Assembly: GCA_036821645.1 (NCBI GenBank)
Contig: DAISJD010000052.1
Location: forward strand, 1-18,331
DNA from: DAISJD01 sp036821645
Lineage (GTDB): Bacteria > Pseudomonadota > Alphaproteobacteria > ATCC43930 > CGMCC-115725
Direction of reading: 5' to 3'
DNA: 18,331 nt
Under the pieces are notes generated by a model that saw only the letters and a list, made by a program, of their open reading frames with translations, had not been told where the DNA came from and did not search any database. Shown here in pieces: positions 15,005 to 18,331 of the stretch. A program made the position numbers and the translations under genes. The stretch's first letter is position 1; every line of letters begins with the position of its first letter.

Positions 15005-15481
15005 TTAGGCCGCTTGCGATACCCGTTCGCCCGCCTGATCGACCGTGAGGGCTGCGGGCTTGCCGGTTTCAATCGCGATTCGACGCGGTTTCAAGGCTTC
15101 CGGGACTTCCCGCACCAAATCGATCGACAACAACCCGTTCAGCAAACTGGCATTCTTGACCTTGATATGGTCGGCCAGTTGAAACCGGCGTTCAAACCCG
15201 CGTCGGGCAATGCCGCGATGCAGGTACTGAACCGTCGTCGGTTCTTCCTGAGCGGCGCCGACAATCGTCAGCACGGATTCATTCTGGGTAATTTCCACCG
15301 TCTCAGGCGTAAACCCCGCCACAGCCATCGTGATGCGATAGGCCGTGTCATCCAATTTTTCGATATTGTACGGGGGGTAATTCACGCTCTCATCGACGCG
15401 ACCGGCGGCATCCGCCAGACGGGCCAAACGATCGAAACCAACGGTGGAACGGAATAACGGGCTAAAATCGTAACGTTGCAT
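15005..15481 (-). CDS. Small heat-shock protein Hsp20/alpha-crystallin (IbpA-like)
   Basis: The 158-residue protein has an IbpA-type N-terminus (MQRYDFSPLFRSTVGFDRL) and an alpha-crystallin domain at about 36-134 that includes NIEKLDDTAYRITMAVAGF and the NASLLNGLLSIDL motif. The I-A-I tripeptide (135-137) mediates oligomer contacts in this family. It is an ATP-independent holdase that binds unfolding proteins during heat stress. The frame is open to 15661, but the start at 15481 has GGAGG 8 nt upstream and the right family N-terminus. Control appears twofold: a sigma-32 type promoter at 15602-15629 and a ROSE-like RNA thermometer covering the ribosome site. Confidence 0.93.
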   Translation of the reverse strand: MQRYDFSPLFRSTVGFDRLARLADAAGRVDESVNYPPYNIEKLDDTAYRITMAVAGFTPETVEITQNESVLTIVGAAQEEPTTVQYLHRGIARRGFERRFQLADHIKVKNASLLNGLLSIDLVREVPEALKPRRIAIETGKPAALTVDQAGERVSQAA

Positions 15482-15595
15482 GACCATATCCTCCAAAACG
15501 AGCAACATGGGAAGAAAACCAGAGAGATCCCTAACCGCTGCATCGAGCCAGCCGGTTCGGCCTCCCCGCATCGGACCCATCATCGGCATCCGACA
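15482..15595 (-). ncRNA. ROSE-like RNA thermometer leader of hsp20
   Basis: The leader of about 113 nt ends in a hairpin (15485-15509, minus strand). CAUGUUGCUC pairs with GAGGAUAUG across a 6-nt GUUUUG loop: nine pairs, two of them G-U, and one unpaired G. That unpaired G sits in UUGCU opposite AGGA, the diagnostic ROSE geometry that hides the Shine-Dalgarno at low temperature. The 5' limit is inferred from the promoter. A smaller GCCG/CGGC hairpin lies upstream near 15551-15561. Confidence 0.78.
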
Positions 15596-15601
15596 CCCTA
15601 G

Positions 15602-15629
15602 ATTTATGGAGGTTTTGCGACGATTCAAG
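15602..15629 (-). promoter_or_regulatory. Sigma-32 (RpoH) type heat-shock promoter of hsp20
   Basis: On the minus strand CTTGAA (15624-15629) stands 14 bp from CCATAAAT (15602-15609). This fits the heat-shock consensus CTTGAA with a CCCCATNT-like -10. Transcription would start near 15595, giving the leader length expected for a ROSE element. Confidence 0.75.
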
Positions 15630-15800
15630 ATCGGTTTGCAGAAAATTTTTTTATGGATCAATTTTTAGTATTTATTATTAATTGGATGTAATCGTGAGAA
15701 AAACCTCTATAGAATGTAAACAATTTACCATTTTATCAGGAAATTATTTTTTTAGCTCACAAAGAACTACTCTTCACCATTTGTAAGTCGAAAATGCGAT

Positions 15801-15829
15801 TTGATAGATATTACCGTCAAAAATATTAT
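15801..15829 (+). promoter_or_regulatory. Sigma-70 type promoter of the rcdA-like gene
   Basis: TTGATA (15801-15806) and TATTAT (15824-15829) each match the -35 and -10 consensus at five of six positions, with an ideal 17-bp spacer. The predicted start is near 15836, which gives a leader of about 27 nt. Confidence 0.65.
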
Positions 15830-15851
15830 TGTATGATTAATTAGACGGTAA
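15811..15851. promoter_or_regulatory. Inverted repeat flanking the -10 box (candidate operator)
   Basis: TTACCGTC (15811-15818) and GACGGTAA (15844-15851) are perfect 8-bp inverted repeats 25 bp apart. One arm is in the promoter spacer, the other in the leader, so a bound dimer would block the promoter. The right arm overlaps TTAA-N7-GTAA (15837-15851), one base from the CtrA box TTAA-N7-TTAA. Confidence 0.5.
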
Positions 15852-15862
15852 AGATTGGTGAT

Positions 15863-16486
15863 ATGATGGAATTCTCAGCCAATGGAACATCTTTTTTTGG
15901 GAAAACCTATGATGAGGCCATGGACTTACTCCATGATGCCCGTCAATATGTCTCGGCGCGCGATCATGGTCAAATACCAGGTCTCAATCCTGGCGACCGC
16001 ATGATTCTGTGCTGCGAGGCCATGCGCGTCACCGCGCGGTTGACCCATATTATGGCCTGGCTCATGGCCGAACGGGCCGTGCAGAACGGCGAGCTGGATT
16101 TGGAAGATCTAGCCTGCGAGCCCTATGCCCTGGGCGGTCACAATACCTGTCTTAGCCGACAGGAGGATGTCCTGGCCCTGGGTGATCCGTGGCTCAATCG
16201 GCTCTTGGATGAGACCCATGGCCTCTACCAACGCGTCATGCGCCTCGACGCCCAGGTCCGCCGCCAAATCGAAGCCCGCAATGCGCAGCGCCTTGCCTCG
16301 GACCAGTCTGATGAGCCCTTAGAGGGATTCCTCGCCACAAGTGCGGCACTTGACCAGGAAACCCGGATAGAACCGACTTTGTCGCGACCGCGCCCCCGCC
16401 TAGTGCTGTGCGATTCCCCATCGCGCGACACAGAACCGTCCAGTCGTCACACTGTTGTTTATGGCCGTCCGCTGCAAGATACGTAG
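15863..16486 (+). CDS. rcdA: DUF1465 / RcdA family protein (regulator of CtrA degradation)
   Basis: This 207-residue helical protein matches DUF1465/RcdA. The marks are TYDEAMDLLHDARQYV (15-30), CCEAMRVTARLTHIMAWLMAERAVQNGEL (50-78) and LLDETHGLYQRVMRLDAQV (113-131). In Caulobacter RcdA is an adaptor that helps the ClpXP protease deliver CtrA and other substrates during the cell cycle. The helical core here ends near 135. The last 70 residues are polar, with Ser/Arg/Pro, and are probably disordered; in RcdA the tail contacts partners. The first 15 residues and some middle positions differ from Caulobacter, so a diverged adaptor role is possible. Two ATGs (15863, 15866) are candidate starts, both close behind GGTG. 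It is followed by a strong terminator. Confidence 0.75.
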   Translation: MMEFSANGTSFFGKTYDEAMDLLHDARQYVSARDHGQIPGLNPGDRMILCCEAMRVTARLTHIMAWLMAERAVQNGELDLEDLACEPYALGGHNTCLSRQEDVLALGDPWLNRLLDETHGLYQRVMRLDAQVRRQIEARNAQRLASDQSDEPLEGFLATSAALDQETRIEPTLSRPRPRLVLCDSPSRDTEPSSRHTVVYGRPLQDT

Positions 16487-16516
16487 GCAGATGGAACCAA
16501 CCGACGGACCAGAGAC

Positions 16517-16553
16517 AAAAGCCGATATCCTCTGATTGGATATCGGCTTTTTT
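16517..16553 (+). terminator. Intrinsic terminator of the rcdA-like gene
   Basis: AAAAGCCGATATCC (16517-16530) and GGATATCGGCTTTT (16538-16551) form a perfect 14-bp stem with a 7-nt loop, followed by six T residues (16548-16553). The A run on the left makes it potentially bidirectional, serving the leftward rpmE gene as well. Confidence 0.93.
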
Positions 16554-16621
16554 CTACCAGATGCACAGCGCAGAAACGACCCGTCCAACCCGTGGGTTGA
16601 TCCCGGCAGTTTGCGTAGGGC

Positions 16622-16846
16622 TTAATACTTAATGCCGAAATTGGCAAAACGCTTGTTGAAGCGCGCCATCTGGCCGCCATCGCTGATGCGTTGCTGCCCA
16701 CCGGTCCAGGCCGGGTGCGATTTCGGGTCGATTTCAAGACGCAACGTCGCACCCGGCTTGCCATAGGTCGACCGGGTCGCGTAGCTGGTCCCGTCGGTCA
16801 TCACGACGGTGATCTCATGGTAGTCGGGGTGAATGTCGCTTTTCAT
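16622..16846 (-). CDS. rpmE: 50S ribosomal protein L31
   Basis: The 74-residue product matches L31 over its whole length: MKSDIHPDYHEITVVMTDGT at the start, then IDPKSHPAWTGGQQ at 39-52 and ARFNKRFANFG near the end. It joins the 50S subunit near the central protuberance and bridges to the 30S. The CxxC zinc pair seen in some L31 proteins is absent, as is usual in alphaproteobacteria. GGAG lies 9 nt before the ATG. It is transcribed alone, divergent from the glutaryl-CoA dehydrogenase gene. Confidence 0.96.
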   Translation of the reverse strand: MKSDIHPDYHEITVVMTDGTSYATRSTYGKPGATLRLEIDPKSHPAWTGGQQRISDGGQMARFNKRFANFGIKY

Positions 16847-16872
16847 GATTTAGGCTCCGCTTCGAGCTGGGG

Positions 16873-16901
16873 TACATAGCAGTCGAACGCCCCTGATGCA
16901 A
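16873..16901 (-). promoter_or_regulatory. Possible rpmE promoter
   Basis: On the minus strand TTGCAT (16896-16901) and TATGTA (16873-16878) are separated by 17 bp, about 20-27 bp before the start codon. Each box matches consensus at only three of six positions, so this is tentative. Confidence 0.3.
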
Positions 16902-17024
16902 GCCTCAATCCATCATAATCCAGCCTCTCATGCCGCATCCCTCGTTTCTTCGGGTGGGCGCGTGCTGGAAAAACCTTTCGAGCCGGACGGATTTACGACT
17001 AAGCTTGCCGCCAACGTCCTTCTC

Positions 17025-17046
17025 CCCCGCGCGCTTTCGCGCGGGG
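17025..17046 (+). promoter_or_regulatory. GC hairpin in the glutaryl-CoA dehydrogenase leader
   Basis: CCCCGCGCG (17025-17033) pairs perfectly with CGCGCGGGG (17038-17046) across a CTTT tetraloop. The stem ends 9 nt before the ribosome site GGAG (17056-17059). There is no T run, so it is not a normal terminator. It could stabilise the leader or act as an attenuator. Confidence 0.5.
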
Positions 17047-17067
17047 CTCATGACCGGAGACCCTCTC

Positions 17068-18273
17068 ATGACGGCAGCCCCGTCCACCGCCCGTCCCGCC
17101 GATTTCGTGTGGGAAGACCCTTTTCTCCTCGATGAACAATTGAACGACGATGAACGCATGATCCGCGACAGTGCGCGCGCATATGCACAAGAGCGTCTCT
17201 TGCCGCGCGTGATCGATGCCTATGCCCATGAACAAACCGATCGCACGATCTTCAACGAGATGGGCGACCTCGGCCTCTTGGGCGTCACCCTGCCGGAAGC
17301 CTATGGCGGGGCGGCGGCCAGCTATGTCGCCTATGGTCTCGTGGCCCGCGAAGTCGAACGGGTCGATTCGGGCTATCGCTCGATGATGAGCGTGCAATCG
17401 TCCCTCGTCATGTACCCGATCTATGCGTATGGCGACGAAGACCAACGGATGAAATATCTGCCGAAATTGGCGAGCGGCGAATTCGTCGGCTGTTTCGGTC
17501 TGACCGAACCCGACGCGGGCTCGGACCCGGCCGGCATGAAGACGCGGGCGGTGAAAGTGCCGGGCGGCTATAAGTTGATCGGCGGGAAAACCTGGATCTC
17601 CAATGCGCCGATCGCCGACGTGTTCGTCGTCTGGGCGAAATCCGAAGCCCATGACAATGCGATTCGCGGTTTCGTGCTGGAACGGGGAATGCCGGGCCTC
17701 ACCGCCCCCAAAATCACCGGCAAACTTTCGTTGCGGGCCTCGATCACCGGGGAAATCGTCATGGACGAGGTCTTCGTGCCCGATGCCAACCTCTTGCCCA
17801 ACGTCTCGGGACTGAAGGGACCGTTCGGCTGTCTCAACCGCGCGCGCTACGGCATTTCCTGGGGGGCCATGGGTGCGGCAGAAGATTGCTGGCATCGCGC
17901 CCGGCAATATACGCTGGACCGCCATCAATTCGGTCGCCCCTTGGCCCAGACTCAGTTGATTCAGAAAAAACTGGCCGATATGCAAACCGAAATCGCCCTG
18001 GGCCTGCAAGGGTCGCTTCGGGTTGGGCGCTTGTTCGACGCGGGCAAGATGGCGCCGGAAATGATTTCCCTGGTGAAACGCAACAATTGCGGCAAGGCCC
18101 TCGACATTGCGCGTATGGCGCGGGACATGCACGGCGGCAACGGCATTCAACAGGAATATCACGTGATCCGTCATGCCCAAAATCTGGAAACCGTCAATAC
18201 CTATGAAGGCACCCACGATGTGCATGCCCTGATTCTGGGCCGTGCGCAAACCGGTTTGCAGGCCTTCTTTTAA
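17068..18273 (+). CDS. gcdH: Glutaryl-CoA dehydrogenase (acyl-CoA dehydrogenase family)
   Basis: This 401-residue FAD enzyme matches human and bacterial glutaryl-CoA dehydrogenase. It carries EVERVDSGYRSMMSVQSSLVM (95-115), the segment that shapes the glutaryl-carboxylate pocket; GCFGLTEPDAGSDPAGM (141-157); FGRPLAQTQLIQKKLADMQ (288-306); and GGNGIQQEYHVIRHAQNLE. Glu380 in NTYEGTHDVHALILGR is the catalytic base. It oxidises and decarboxylates glutaryl-CoA to crotonyl-CoA in lysine, tryptophan and benzoyl-CoA breakdown. The frame is open to 16930, but ATG 17068 has GGAGA 7-8 nt upstream and gives the normal length; ATG 17050 is the alternative. It is unlike the LCAD-type paralogue at 5337, which lacks this Glu. 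Confidence 0.94.
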   Translation: MTAAPSTARPADFVWEDPFLLDEQLNDDERMIRDSARAYAQERLLPRVIDAYAHEQTDRTIFNEMGDLGLLGVTLPEAYGGAAASYVAYGLVAREVERVDSGYRSMMSVQSSLVMYPIYAYGDEDQRMKYLPKLASGEFVGCFGLTEPDAGSDPAGMKTRAVKVPGGYKLIGGKTWISNAPIADVFVVWAKSEAHDNAIRGFVLERGMPGLTAPKITGKLSLRASITGEIVMDEVFVPDANLLPNVSGLKGPFGCLNRARYGISWGAMGAAEDCWHRARQYTLDRHQFGRPLAQTQLIQKKLADMQTEIALGLQGSLRVGRLFDAGKMAPEMISLVKRNNCGKALDIARMARDMHGGNGIQQEYHVIRHAQNLETVNTYEGTHDVHALILGRAQTGLQAFF

Positions 18274-18284
18274 GCCTGACGATC

Positions 18285-18320
18285 CCCACCGCCATCCCTC
18301 AAAACCCGGATGACGGTGGG
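18285..18320 (+). terminator. Hairpin after gcdH
   Basis: CCCACCGCCATCC (18285-18297) and GGATGACGGTGGG (18308-18320) form a 13-bp stem with one mismatch, 12 bp after the stop. No T run is seen before the window ends, so termination strength is unclear. Confidence 0.5.
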
Positions 18321-18331
18321 AGCGATCAAGA

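Noticed and set aside
16999..18249. 416-codon minus-strand frame opposite gcdH
   Set aside because: It is an antisense shadow of a highly conserved gene.

Overview
The window looks like a chromosomal segment of a GC-rich alphaproteobacterium, probably of Rhodospirillales type. The signs are a cysteine-free L31 protein, a DUF1465/RcdA-family gene, a small heat-shock gene behind a ROSE-like RNA thermometer with a sigma-32 type promoter, and pyrD coupled to a DUF952 gene. There are no tRNA or rRNA genes, insertion sequences, phage genes or CRISPR arrays. Fifteen of the 19 genes are ordinary housekeeping or metabolic types, with coherent operons and tight junctions.

Region 1 (119-6485) is a divergent acyl-CoA catabolic locus. 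Leftward from 4345 run an SCPx-type thiolase, two small MaoC-fold proteins (one catalytic, one degenerate), an SDR dehydrogenase and an alpha-methylacyl-CoA racemase. Rightward run a TetR regulator and an LCAD-type acyl-CoA dehydrogenase. A long inverted repeat lies between the two arms. Together these give one full turn of beta-oxidation plus the racemase needed for 2-methyl-branched substrates. The set resembles the animal peroxisomal branched-chain/sterol side-chain pathway (AMACR, HSD17B4, SCPx), here as separate bacterial genes.

Region 2 (6560-7934) is a three-gene set overlapping by 4 nt at each junction. It encodes a cobalt-type nitrile hydratase whose beta subunit is split in two, the layout known for thiocyanate hydrolase. 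Its alpha-type subunit starts with a His/Asp-rich tail of 12 histidines in 21 residues. No separate activator gene is seen.

Region 3 (7939-14931) holds a convergent DinG/XPD-family iron-sulfur helicase, an MprF-type flippase-domain membrane protein, a DUF952 protein with overlapping pyrD, 3-hydroxybutyrate dehydrogenase and a hotdog thioesterase.

Region 4 (14953-16553) contains the Hsp20 gene with its ROSE-like leader and heat-shock promoter. It shares an AT-rich intergenic stretch with a divergent rcdA-like gene. That gene has a good sigma-70 promoter flanked by an inverted repeat, and it ends in a strong intrinsic terminator. Region 5 (16622-18331) has rpmE and a divergent glutaryl-CoA dehydrogenase gene.

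The most noteworthy items are the peroxisome-like branched-chain locus, the split nitrile hydratase with its His-rich tail, and the ROSE/sigma-32 control of hsp20. Function calls rest on remembered family motifs; no database search was possible.
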